From: CAVVIO01 sp963748095
GTDB taxonomy: Bacteria; Bacteroidota; Bacteroidia; Bacteroidales; UBA10428
Direction of reading: 5' to 3'
NCBI GenBank assembly: GCA_963748095.1
Contig: CAVVIO010000097.1
Coordinates: forward strand, 1-64,000
Length of the DNA: 64,000 nucleotides
Part shown: positions 17,307 through 25,406 of the stretch, piece by piece
How the letters are laid out: every line of letters starts with the position of its first letter
Numbering within the stretch: position 1 is the first letter of the stretch
Notes under the pieces: model-generated
What the model was told of the DNA's origin: nothing
The model's database searches: none
What the model saw: the letters and a program-made list of their open reading frames with translations, nothing else
Translations under genes and position numbers: made by a program

Positions 17307-17530
17307 TCCCGCAGATGTTGGTTTACAACCTACATCCTGTTCTTTGGATTCCCGGATTCAAGCAATATACCAGCTAACCGGAACAGTTGTTTTTTACGGG
17401 AATAACTGTTACATTTAGGACATAAACGGCCACCGGAAGATGGGGAAAGTTGGGTAAGGCAGAAAATATTTAAAGATTGGAAAAATGATTTATTCTTGCG
17501 GTAATACCATTCAATTGAACTTGTACAGAC
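17307..17530 (+). repeat. Family A repeat, copy 9 (full length)
   Basis: Head arms GATGTTGGTT and AACCTACATC (one mismatch), full body, and consensus tail ATGATTTATTCTTGCGG to TTGAACTTGTACAGAC, 29 bases before ATG 17559. It lies in the gap between the divergent DUF362 and lipoprotein genes; the remainder (17143-17306) is AT-rich with nothing recognisable. Confidence 0.9.
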
Positions 17531-17558
17531 ATTTTATAGTCAATTAAAAAAATCTGCT

Positions 17559-18170
17559 ATGAGAAATTCAATATTACTATTTCTGATTCTGCTTTTATTT
17601 GGTTGTACAGACAATCGGTACGACAAATTAGAATTTCAGGCAATTCAGGATATAGCTAATGACTATTTAAAAATTAAAGACTTAAATCAAAGACGAATTA
17701 AACCTCCACCGCCAATTGAAAACGATGATATCCAGTTTACCGCTGACACTATCGAAAAACAAGACACTTATAAGGTTTTCGTATCTGACGCTTTGTTACC
17801 AATTTCACAAGTCAAAGAAGATAATCAATGGATGTTTGACGGAATTTATGAAAACCCGATTCTCGACAGCATTGCTAATTCAATAATTTATTCAAAGAAC
17901 TTTAAAAAACTAAAATATCGGGAGTTTAATAAAAGCAGGTTGAAATTTGTCAAACCCTATCGACAGTTTGTTGACCGAAAGAAGGAAGTAAGAAACAACG
18001 AAGAGTATATAATTTTAAGCTTTTCCAGAGTTTGTTTCAGTGCTGACTACAAATACGGTTTAGTGGTGATTGACTATGAGCATGGATGGCCAAATGGAAC
18101 CGGTGGCGGCTTCAATCGTCCATATCTTATTGAAAAAAAGAACAACGAATGGAAAGTAATAGATGAATAA
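17559..18170 (+). CDS. Lipoprotein of unknown function
   Basis: A 203-residue protein with lipobox LLFGC (Cys 16). The mature part has a Pro-rich spacer (RIKPPPPIEND) and a C-terminal region with YIILSFSRVCFSADYKYGLV then YEHGWPNGTGGGFNRPYLIEK. This resembles uncharacterised Bacteroidota lipoproteins whose C-terminus forms a compact beta domain. It stands alone behind repeat A9. Confidence 0.65.
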   Translation: MRNSILLFLILLLFGCTDNRYDKLEFQAIQDIANDYLKIKDLNQRRIKPPPPIENDDIQFTADTIEKQDTYKVFVSDALLPISQVKEDNQWMFDGIYENPILDSIANSIIYSKNFKKLKYREFNKSRLKFVKPYRQFVDRKKEVRNNEEYIILSFSRVCFSADYKYGLVVIDYEHGWPNGTGGGFNRPYLIEKKNNEWKVIDE

Positions 18171-18300
18171 TAACTAACTATAATATTTGGTAAATTGCGT
18201 TGCAGGATTCGTACGATGCGTTGTCTCCCACCTCGTCGTAGAATGTTTCAACGACGTATTATTTATAAAGGCAGGGCCTCACTGACAAACGATTAAGAAC

Positions 18301-18468
18301 ATGAATTATCAGAAAATATATAAAAAGAACATGAAGGACTTTGAGAAGAGTATTACAACTAAAAGTTCAAATCCCGGAACTGTACGAGGATTTATTACAG
18401 CTATCCCGGTCATTATAATTGGTTCATTCTTTGAATGGTTATTCAAATTAATATTTAGAAAAAAATAA
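18301..18468 (+). CDS. Small single-helix membrane protein
   Basis: A 55-residue frame, MNYQKIYKKNMKDFEKSITT, then a helix of about 20 residues (FITAIPVIIIGSFFEWLFKL) and a basic end (RKK). Composition is that of a genuine small membrane protein. It is followed ten bases later by a family C terminator, which supports it being a transcribed gene. Function unknown. Confidence 0.5.
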   Translation: MNYQKIYKKNMKDFEKSITTKSSNPGTVRGFITAIPVIIIGSFFEWLFKLIFRKK

Positions 18469-18477
18469 TTAATTCCC

Positions 18478-18590
18478 ATCTGATCCAAGTTTGCAGTAAA
18501 AAACGAAAAACCGGTTCAAGCTTAACGTAGTGTAGCTTGGACCTTTTTTTGTATTTGGGCCAAACAGGAATGGCTTCCTCTGCCGGCACG
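18478..18590 (+). terminator. Family C terminator, copy 4
   Basis: Left motif CTGATCCAAGTTTGCAG, arms GGTTCAAGCT (18513-18522) and AGCTTGGACC (18534-18543), then seven T. Compared with copy 3 the inner two base pairs are changed on both sides (TA/TA to CT/AG), keeping the pairing. Confidence 0.85.
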
Positions 18591-18669
18591 ACAAGCAAGC
18601 CTGAATAATCGGGGGTATTTTTTTAGTTATATGTTAATATAATTCATAACTTATACCGAATTTTGTCAT

Positions 18670-19011
18670 TTGAAAACAAACAACCAGAAAACTATTCTTA
18701 TGATCAGACGGGAAGACAAATCATATTCGATTTTTTCATTTGATAATATTAAACGCATCAACATAAAAAATGCAAACCGGGTAAAATTTAAAGTGCTGCG
18801 GGCGATTGCCAACCCTAAAAACACAACTGTTATTATTGACCTGAAGGGTCTTGAATTTATGGATACATACGCAGCACAGGTGCTGGTTACGTTACGGAAG
18901 TTTGCCTTTAAAAAGAAAAAGAAGTTTTTATTAAAAAATCTATCGCCCGATTTCAAAGAGATCATAGACCTTTTGAAACTGGAGCAGGATTTTAAAATAA
19001 TAGAAGACTGA
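18670..19011 (+). CDS. STAS-like domain protein
   Basis: A 113-residue protein if TTG 18670 is used; ATG 18700 (MIRREDKSYSI) would remove ten residues. The fold is a STAS-like beta-alpha pattern: VIIDLKGLEFMDTYAAQVLV corresponds to the 'DLSGVxFIDSSGLxxL' phospho-acceptor loop, with Thr where Ser is usual. Anti-sigma antagonists and related regulators use this domain. No kinase or phosphatase partner is adjacent. Cytoplasmic. Confidence 0.7.
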   Translation: MKTNNQKTILMIRREDKSYSIFSFDNIKRINIKNANRVKFKVLRAIANPKNTTVIIDLKGLEFMDTYAAQVLVTLRKFAFKKKKKFLLKNLSPDFKEIIDLLKLEQDFKIIED

Positions 19012-19332
19012 TTCTCATACTATTCAGAATACAGTTGAACCCGGACTTTCTTACCCCACATATTAGCCGGCGTGTTCCCGATAATTTCCGGGACACAGTC
19101 TGCCCCCGTTCCTGAATTAGTAATAAAACAAATTTTCAACCTCCCTGATAGTTTACTCTTCTGACATGCAACGAAATTTTAAGTTATGTAACTATTTTAT
19201 TGTAAGAACACCCACCCTATCATTTACTAAATCATTTAAAACAAAAATTTTATAAAATCTTGTTAATTCCGTGATCCTTCTGTGATTTTTATGGAGGAAC
19301 TTGTCATCCATAAACCATAAAAAATTATTGTT
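19012..19332 (+). other. Intergenic region, no gene seen
   Basis: A 321-base gap. It contains a short stem, TCCCG and CGGGA around 19076-19092, and AT-rich DNA before the spondin gene. No confident promoter box. Confidence 0.4.
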
Positions 19333-20751
19333 ATGAAAAATTTACGTTTAATGATTCTATTAATGTTGATGACAACCTTGTTCTATCAGTGCAGCAAAGA
19401 TTACCCGTTTGAGGGTAATAAAGTTCAGCCAACCGACAAAACCACAAGTGGTGATCTTAAAAGTACAAGTCACTACAATGGGAAACCAGGGGGTAATTTT
19501 ACAGTTAAGATTGAAAATGTATCAACACCGTACGCTTATTTCGCTGCCGGTGCCCAATATATCCCCGATGGAGAAAGTTCCGCCGGCCCTGCTTTTCCCG
19601 GACACTCCTTTACTATCAGATTCCATGCAGGTAAAGGTCACAAGCTTTCCTTTGCGACCATGTACGGCGCTTCCAACGATTTGTTTTATGCCCCTTCGGG
19701 CGAAGGAATTGACCTGTTTGATAATAACGGCAATCCAACCACCGGAAATATAACGGGATTGATCAGTTTGTGGGATGCCGGTACTGAAGTGAACCATGCA
19801 CCTGCTTCGGGTGAAGACGGAGCCAATGAATCGGTTCCCATTGAAAGTGTCCGGAACACAGATAATGTGATGGACGGATTCACTTATAATACGGTTGAGG
19901 AAAATATTGATGTTTCCCTGGCTTACGATGGCGTGAGCGAGTTCACATTAACCATTAAGGATCTTCCCGGATCAGGCACCCCGCTTTCTCCTGTAGCCTG
20001 GGTGGTTCATTACGCCATGCAAAATCCCATTTTTACAGAAGGTAAAAAGGATTATGGCAAGGGACTTGAAGCCCTGGCAGAAACCGGCAATGCAACACCC
20101 CTGAGTGAATACCTGGCAAAGCACAGTGGTTATGTTTCCCCCATAGCGCCCGGAGTTTGGGTACTTCACAAAAAAGGCCAAAAACCCATCTTTACTGAAG
20201 GTAAGCCGGATTACGGCCAGGGACTGGAAATGCTTTCGGAAGTCGGTGACCCCACCACAGAATACAACTCCTTGTTTGCCGAAGGTTATGAAACAGGTGT
20301 ATACAATATTCCTGACGGCGCCACCGATCCGGCCCCGATATTCCCCGGAGAATCTTATACATTTACTGTTCAGGCTAATCCAGGCGACTATCTCAGCTTT
20401 GCTTCCATGTTGGGTAAATCGAATGACTTGTTTTTGGCACCCGGCGATATGGGTATCCGTTTATTTGATGGAAGATTTCCCGTTAGCGGCAATATAACCC
20501 GTCAAATCACACTATGGGATGCAGGTACCGAATTGAATGAGTATCCGGGGGCCGGTATACATGAAGGTCCCGGAGGTATAGCTGAAAGCGAAAATGTAAT
20601 GCCTGTAAACGATGGATTCATGTGGCCGAATGCTTCCCAGGTTATTAAAGTTACCATCAGCGCTGGCCGGCATGATGACCATGATGGTGATGATTTTCAC
20701 CATGGACATGGCGGACATCACGCACATGACTGGCACAATGGACACAGGTAA
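19333..20751 (+). CDS. Double spondin-domain lipoprotein with His-rich tail
   Basis: A 472-residue protein. Lipobox FYQC (Cys 20). Two spondin_N-type domains are visible: residues about 53-215 (FTVKIENVSTPYAYFAAGAQ, GHKLSFATMYGASNDLFYAP, LWDAGTEVN) and a second, at about 305-450 (YLSFASMLGKSNDLFLAPGD, LWDAGTELNEYPGAG). Between them are two short repeats that share PIFTEGK.DYG.GLE. The C-terminus (HDDHDGDDFHHGHGGHHAHD) is extremely His/Asp-rich and could bind metal. Bacteroidota spondin proteins are surface or periplasmic and of unknown role. A family C terminator follows. Confidence 0.8.
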   Translation: MKNLRLMILLMLMTTLFYQCSKDYPFEGNKVQPTDKTTSGDLKSTSHYNGKPGGNFTVKIENVSTPYAYFAAGAQYIPDGESSAGPAFPGHSFTIRFHAGKGHKLSFATMYGASNDLFYAPSGEGIDLFDNNGNPTTGNITGLISLWDAGTEVNHAPASGEDGANESVPIESVRNTDNVMDGFTYNTVEENIDVSLAYDGVSEFTLTIKDLPGSGTPLSPVAWVVHYAMQNPIFTEGKKDYGKGLEALAETGNATPLSEYLAKHSGYVSPIAPGVWVLHKKGQKPIFTEGKPDYGQGLEMLSEVGDPTTEYNSLFAEGYETGVYNIPDGATDPAPIFPGESYTFTVQANPGDYLSFASMLGKSNDLFLAPGDMGIRLFDGRFPVSGNITRQITLWDAGTELNEYPGAGIHEGPGGIAESENVMPVNDGFMWPNASQVIKVTISAGRHDDHDGDDFHHGHGGHHAHDWHNGHR

Positions 20752-20817
20752 AAAGTGATATCTGTCCTGAAAACAAAATCCTTCCATTCGTCCCTGTTAT
20801 CTGACAGGGACGAATAT

Positions 20818-20905
20818 CCAACCTGGTCCCAGATTATATTAAAAAACAAAAAACCGGTTCATCTACCTAAGACAGATGGACCTTTTTTCTTTTTAGGGCT
20901 ATTCC
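20818..20905 (+). terminator. Family C terminator, copy 5
   Basis: Left motif CTGGTCCCAGATTATAT, arms GGTTCATCT (20856-20864) and AGATGGACC (20874-20882), then six T. Inner stem again changed on both sides relative to copies 3 and 4. Located 67 bases after the spondin stop. Confidence 0.85.
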
Positions 20906-20969
20906 AACCTTCCTGCTGATATGAATTTACAACCCCCACTCCTGCTTTCAGGAAATGGTGCAAATGCAT

Positions 20970-20977
20970 TATCTTTG
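20970..20977 (+). promoter_or_regulatory. -7 box (TATCTTTG) of the AraC gene
   Basis: Perfect TAnnTTTG, seven bases before ATG 20984; TTTC at 20946-20949 is a fair -33 element with a 20-base spacer. The transcript would be nearly leaderless. It rules out the longer frame starting at 20921. Confidence 0.6.
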
Positions 20978-20983
20978 CAGGCA

Positions 20984-21812
20984 ATGGATCCGTTTTTTTC
21001 AATACATAAGTTTACTGCAGCCGATGCACTCGAAGTTGCAGCATCAGACAATCAGCCTCATCAGCACGATTTCGAGGAACTGCTTATTGGCATTGACGGA
21101 GCTCTGGAGCATTTCATTGATTTTAATTCCGAAGAACTCACATGCTCCTTTTATAAGTTTTGTTGCCAAAGGTAAAATACACCGCGTTAATCCAAAAATA
21201 ATTGACAACAAATGCAACGTATGGGTGATCCGGTTCAGAAGTGAATTTATTCCGGAGGTCACCTTTCAATTGTATGCCTGGTATCATGCTTCTGCCAATA
21301 TCCAAATGCAGGCTGGTACCTGTTTCAACCGTATGCCGGCCTTGTGTGAGATGATGTATAACGAGGCACAGCAGGCAGGTCCGGATTATGCCGTTATCCA
21401 GCATCTGCTGAGCGCACTTTTTATTATGATTGAATCGGAAAGAAAAAAATTATATCCCACGGATGATGGCATGCTGAAAACACAAAACATTACCTTCAGA
21501 AACTTTTTGCAGATACTGGAAGAAAACTTCCGCAGACCGGAAGGGGTTGAATTTTATGCGGAAAAACTGTTCATGTCGTCACGTAACCTGAACCTGATCT
21601 GTCAGAATATTATGCAGCAAAGCGTTTCAGAGATCATTGAAACCCGAAAACTCATTGAGGCCAAAAATCTGCTGATAAGCACGGATAAAACAATCTCAGA
21701 GATTGGCTATGAACTCGGTTACAAAGAAAAATCGCATTTCACCCACGTTTTTAAGAGAAAATCCGGACAGACACCGTCAGATTTCCGGGGGGAAATGGTT
21801 AAGCTCTTCTGA
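20984..21812 (+). CDS. AraC-family regulator, frameshifted
   Basis: Start at ATG 20984 (MDPFFSIHKFTAADALEVAA), set by the -7 box. The N-terminal half is a cupin-like sensor (NQPHQHDFEELLIGIDGALE). One extra base near 21140 breaks the frame after FIDFNSEEL; it resumes as HAPFISFVAKGKIHRVNPKI. The C-terminal 100 residues are the double helix-turn-helix: FLQILEENFRRPEGVEFYAE, SSRNLNLICQ, ISEIGYELGYKEKSHFTHVF, KRKSGQTPSDFR. The corrected length is about 275 residues. The neighbouring YceI and dioxygenase genes may be targets. Confidence 0.8.
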
Positions 21813-21985
21813 TCTATATTTTCCATCCAAAGCTTAATAATAGTCAGATAATTCAATCTGAAAATATTCCCGGGAATAACTAACCGAACAATCCGATGCC
21901 TTTCCTTCCCCTGTTAAAGGAGAATTGTTTCACAATTAAAGAATTTTCCACCTTAGAAAAAGGAAACACTGCTTGCGTAAATAAT

Positions 21986-22021
21986 AAAAGATGTTAATTT
22001 CTTAAATACACAACATCTTTT
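21986..22021 (+). terminator. Hairpin terminator after the AraC gene
   Basis: Perfect 10-bp arms AAAAGATGTT (21986-21995) and AACATCTTTT (22012-22021), 16-base loop. The T-run is within the right arm and followed by CC, so termination strength is uncertain. Confidence 0.45.
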
Positions 22022-22114
22022 CCGAAATCTATAACCTGCTGCACGATCAATTGTCCCAACTTTGTAATGTAATTGAAAGTAATAATAATCAAATGCCGGA
22101 TGGCAGAAAATAAA

Positions 22115-22675
22115 ATGAACAATATGGAAACAAAAACAACAACAACGACAATGACAAAATGGGTTTCAGATCATGCACACAGTGAATTGATGTTCAGGGT
22201 GAAACACATGATGATAACCAATGTAAAAGGCGAGTTTACCAAGTTTCAGGCAGAGATAGGCGGAGAAGATTTTACAAAATCACCGGTAAGAGTGGTTGTT
22301 GACGCTTCTTCAATATATACCAACGATGAAACGCGCGATGGTCACCTGAAGAGTCCTGATTTTTTTGATGTGGAAAAATACAAAGAACTTGTGTTTGAAG
22401 GAAAATCAATGAAAAAGGTGGATGATGAGAATTATAAACTTACAGGATTACTTACCATTAAAGATAAAACCAATGAAGTAACTCTGGATGTTGAATATGG
22501 TGGTATTAACAAAGATCCTTGGGGAAATGAGAAAGCCGGATTTTCCATCAGTGGAAAAATTAACCGGAAAGACTGGGGCCTGAACTGGAATGCAGCCCTT
22601 GAAACCGGTGGTGTACTTGTAAGTGATGAAGTACGTATTAGCGCTGAAGTTCAGTTCACAAGACAACAACAATAA
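22115..22675 (+). CDS. YceI-family protein
   Basis: I use ATG 22115 (MNNMETK); ATG 22124 is equally possible, and 22073 is unlikely. The YceI lipocalin-like fold is clear: KWVSDHAHSELMFRVKHMMI, NVKGEFTKFQ, DASSIYTNDETRDGHLKSPD, FFDVEKYKELVFEG, YKLTGLLTIKDKTNEVTLDV, KAGFSISGKINRKDWGLNWN. YceI proteins bind isoprenoid-like lipids. No signal peptide, so unlike E. coli YceI this one is cytoplasmic. It is 51 bases from the dioxygenase gene and probably co-transcribed with it. Confidence 0.9.
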   Translation: MNNMETKTTTTTMTKWVSDHAHSELMFRVKHMMITNVKGEFTKFQAEIGGEDFTKSPVRVVVDASSIYTNDETRDGHLKSPDFFDVEKYKELVFEGKSMKKVDDENYKLTGLLTIKDKTNEVTLDVEYGGINKDPWGNEKAGFSISGKINRKDWGLNWNAALETGGVLVSDEVRISAEVQFTRQQQ

Positions 22676-22726
22676 TTTTATAAATTGTTTTTGTGATGAT
22701 TTATTCCGGATTAAAATTTTATACGA

Positions 22727-23557
22727 ATGAATCTGAAAGGGCTTAATAAAATAGCTGCCTCACTAAACAGCACGGCACGAATGCCGGTGCTGTTTATCGG
22801 GCATGGCAGTCCGATGAATGCTATTGAAGACAATGAATTTGTGAGAGAATGGCAGAAAATGGGAAGTACATTGCCAAAACCCACTGCCATTCTTTGTATC
22901 TCAGCGCACTGGGAGACACGGGGAACTTTTGTTACCGCTATGGAAAGACCAATCACTATACATGATTTTGGCGGATTTCCCAGGTCATTGTTTGAGGTAC
23001 AATACCCGGCACCGGGTAGTCCTGAGCTTGCGCATAAAACAAAAGAACTGATAAGAAAAACGGAGGTAAGCCTGGATAATAAATGGGGCCTCGACCACGG
23101 AGCATGGAGTGTGATCAAAAATCTATACCCGCAGGCTGACGTGCCGGTAATAGAAATGAGCCTTGACTATTGTCAGCCTGCCCGTTATCATTACGAACTG
23201 GCAAAAGAGCTGGCATCGTTGCGTAATAAAGGTATCCTGATCATTGGAAGCGGAAATATGGTTCATAATCTGAGGCAGGTGGCATGGTCGCGGCTTAATG
23301 ATATTGACTTCGGCTACGACTGGGCAGTGGAAGCAAATACTAAAATGAAAGAACTGATAACCACTGGAGATCACGAAAAACTTATCCAATACACTTCACT
23401 TGGAAAAGCCTTTGAACTGGCCATTCCCACTCCCGAACATTACCTGCCCCTCCTATATGTGCTGGCTTTACAGGAAAAAGATGAGCATACCGAGCTCTTT
23501 AATGACAAAGCCATTGCCGGTTCACTCACCATGACAAGTGTGAAACTGGCCGGCTAA
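22727..23557 (+). CDS. ygiD: 4,5-DOPA dioxygenase extradiol-like (YgiD)
   Basis: A 276-residue protein of the LigB-type extradiol dioxygenase superfamily. Family motifs: LFIGHGSPMNAIEDNEFVRE (first metal His), CISAHWETRGTFVT, TIHDFGGFPRSLFEVQYPAP, GLDHGAWSVIKNLYPQADVP (second His), GSGNMVHNLRQ, and PTPEHYLPLLYVL (third). E. coli YgiD is a zinc-dependent enzyme that can open DOPA-type catechols; the natural substrate is uncertain. Cytoplasmic. Operon with YceI is likely. The pairing of AraC, YceI and YgiD suggests a small stress or aromatic-response unit (inference). Confidence 0.88.
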   Translation: MNLKGLNKIAASLNSTARMPVLFIGHGSPMNAIEDNEFVREWQKMGSTLPKPTAILCISAHWETRGTFVTAMERPITIHDFGGFPRSLFEVQYPAPGSPELAHKTKELIRKTEVSLDNKWGLDHGAWSVIKNLYPQADVPVIEMSLDYCQPARYHYELAKELASLRNKGILIIGSGNMVHNLRQVAWSRLNDIDFGYDWAVEANTKMKELITTGDHEKLIQYTSLGKAFELAIPTPEHYLPLLYVLALQEKDEHTELFNDKAIAGSLTMTSVKLAG

Positions 23558-23639
23558 CTTACATTGCATCCATTATACAACTTTACAGCCCTAAACCGTC
23601 TATTAAATACTCCCCTCAGGGGCCTTGTAACATTGTAAC

Positions 23640-23668
23640 TTTGTTTCCGGTAAATTTAGCTATCTTTG
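23640..23668 (+). promoter_or_regulatory. Promoter of the RhlE gene
   Basis: TTTG at 23640-23643 and perfect TATCTTTG at 23661-23668, spacer 17 bases (slightly short of the usual 19-21). It predicts an mRNA leader of about 205 bases before ATG 23880. Nothing else is seen in the 23558-23879 gap except a small CCCCT/AGGGG hairpin at about 23611. Confidence 0.55.
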
Positions 23669-23879
23669 CAACCTGTAAACATGCAAGACATTCCTATAAT
23701 AAATCCGGGGAAAATTTTCTTATTCCAATGCCTGGTGCTTTAATCAATGTATTTATTTTACAGAAAGGAAGGGGATTCAAAAACGGTGGCACTTAATGCA
23801 TCGGGACCATTATTATGAATTAAAAGTCCGTCCCCATCCCGAACAGACAGAATTATACATTTAATCACAAAAATCGAAT

Positions 23880-25139
23880 ATGCAATTTCAATCCTTAGAT
23901 ATTATAGAACCTATTTTAAAAGCTGTGCGGGAAGAAGGGTATACCACCCCAACACCCATCCAGGTACAATCCATTCCCATTGTCCTTCAGGGCTCCGACC
24001 TGCTTGGCTGTGCACAAACAGGAACGGGAAAAACGGCAGCATTTGCCATTCCTATCCTGCAATTATTAAGTGCAAACAAAACCTACGACCGGAAAAGAAA
24101 AGTGCGAAGCCTTATCGTTACCCCTACGCGGGAGCTGGCTATTCAAATCGGGGAAAGTTTCAAAGCGTATGGCCGGCATACCGGTTTAACCTGCACCGTA
24201 ATTTTCGGCGGCGTGAATCAAAATCCTCAGACATCGGCATTACGTGGTGGTGTTGACATTGTCGTTGCAACACCGGGCCGGTTACTGGACCTCATGAACC
24301 AGGGATACCTGAGTCTGCAAAATGTAGAATATTTTGTCCTCGACGAGGCGGACCGTATGCTGGACATGGGATTTATTCACGATATCAAAAAACTACTGGC
24401 CGTACTTCCGAAAAAAAGGCAATCGCTGTTCTTTTCGGCGACCATGCCCCCGGAAATAACCAAGCTGGCAGGCAGCATTCTTATCAACCCTTTACAAGTC
24501 TCCGTAACACCCGTCTCCTCCACTGTAGATATTATCAAACAATACGTTTACTTTGTAGATAAGGGGAATAAAAATGCCTTGCTGATCGAAATTCTGAAAG
24601 ATGTCAACATCAAAACTGCCCTGGTATTCACCCGTACCAAGTATGGCGCCGACAAGGTGGTGAAAATTTTGTTACGGCATAATATCAAAGCCGAGGCAAT
24701 ACACGGTAATAAAGCCCAGAATGCCCGGCAGCGTGCCTTAAACAACTTTAAAGCACAAACTACCCGTGTGCTGGTGGCCACCGATATTGCAGCACGGGGG
24801 ATCGATGTGGACGACCTGGAATATGTGATCAATTACGAAATATCCAATATTGCGGAAACCTATGTTCACCGTATAGGAAGGACAGGAAGAGCAGGCGCAA
24901 AAGGAACCGCCTATTCGTTTTGTGATGCTGAAGAAAAAGCCTACCTGCACGATGTCGAAAGACTGATTGGAAAAAAGATATCGATCATCGATAATCATCC
25001 TTTCCCACTTATGGACCACAATCCGGTAAAAGCTCCATCGCAACAACATGGCAGAGGAAATCCGGGACATTCACGACCGGGACCATCAAGTAACAATAAA
25101 CAAGCCCGATGGGGAAGCAAACCGCAATACCCGCGGTAG
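23880..25139 (+). CDS. rhlE: DEAD-box RNA helicase, RhlE type
   Basis: A 419-residue protein with all helicase motifs: Q motif (GYTTPTPIQVQSIP), I (AQTGTGKTAAF), Ia (PTRELAIQ), TPGRLLD, II (DEADRMLDMGF), III (SAT), IV (ALVFTRTKYGADKV), V (VATDIAARGIDV) and VI (HRIGRTGRAG). The C-terminal 45 residues are basic and Gly/Pro/Asn-rich (HGRGNPGHSRPGPS), as usual for RhlE, which remodels rRNA precursors and mRNA. The long 5' leader could allow cold- or self-regulation, but I see no defined element. Confidence 0.92.
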   Translation: MQFQSLDIIEPILKAVREEGYTTPTPIQVQSIPIVLQGSDLLGCAQTGTGKTAAFAIPILQLLSANKTYDRKRKVRSLIVTPTRELAIQIGESFKAYGRHTGLTCTVIFGGVNQNPQTSALRGGVDIVVATPGRLLDLMNQGYLSLQNVEYFVLDEADRMLDMGFIHDIKKLLAVLPKKRQSLFFSATMPPEITKLAGSILINPLQVSVTPVSSTVDIIKQYVYFVDKGNKNALLIEILKDVNIKTALVFTRTKYGADKVVKILLRHNIKAEAIHGNKAQNARQRALNNFKAQTTRVLVATDIAARGIDVDDLEYVINYEISNIAETYVHRIGRTGRAGAKGTAYSFCDAEEKAYLHDVERLIGKKISIIDNHPFPLMDHNPVKAPSQQHGRGNPGHSRPGPSSNNKQARWGSKPQYPR

Positions 25140-25406
25140 TTTTATCTGATCGTTTTATTTTACCAGGAGCTTTTACCCCTGTTCGGTTAAGGCTCCGGCA
25201 TTAACTGAATATATTCTGAAAAACCTGGTTACCAGCAGACTTTGTCTGCCACAAGGTTAATTCCATACAATTTCCAAAAACAAAACCCACTTTACATTTG
25301 CATCCTAATCCGTTAACATTTCTACTTGATGAAACCTGAAAATTGCCTTACTTTAGTACATGAAAAAGAATCTGCAAAGTCAAGTATAAATTAAAATTCA
25401 ACTACC

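Noticed and set aside
2283..17530. Integron with attC sites
   Set aside because: The family A repeats lack paired RYYYAAC and GTRRRY-type core sites at their ends, and no integrase gene is in the window. Only the general layout is similar.
2283..17530. CRISPR array
   Set aside because: Repeats are 120-240 bp, diverged, and separated by whole genes, not by uniform 30-40 bp spacers. No cas gene was seen.
21044..21262. Minus-strand ORFs within the AraC gene and similar antisense frames in hox, hyd and sus genes
   Set aside because: They are shadows of strongly supported genes on the other strand.
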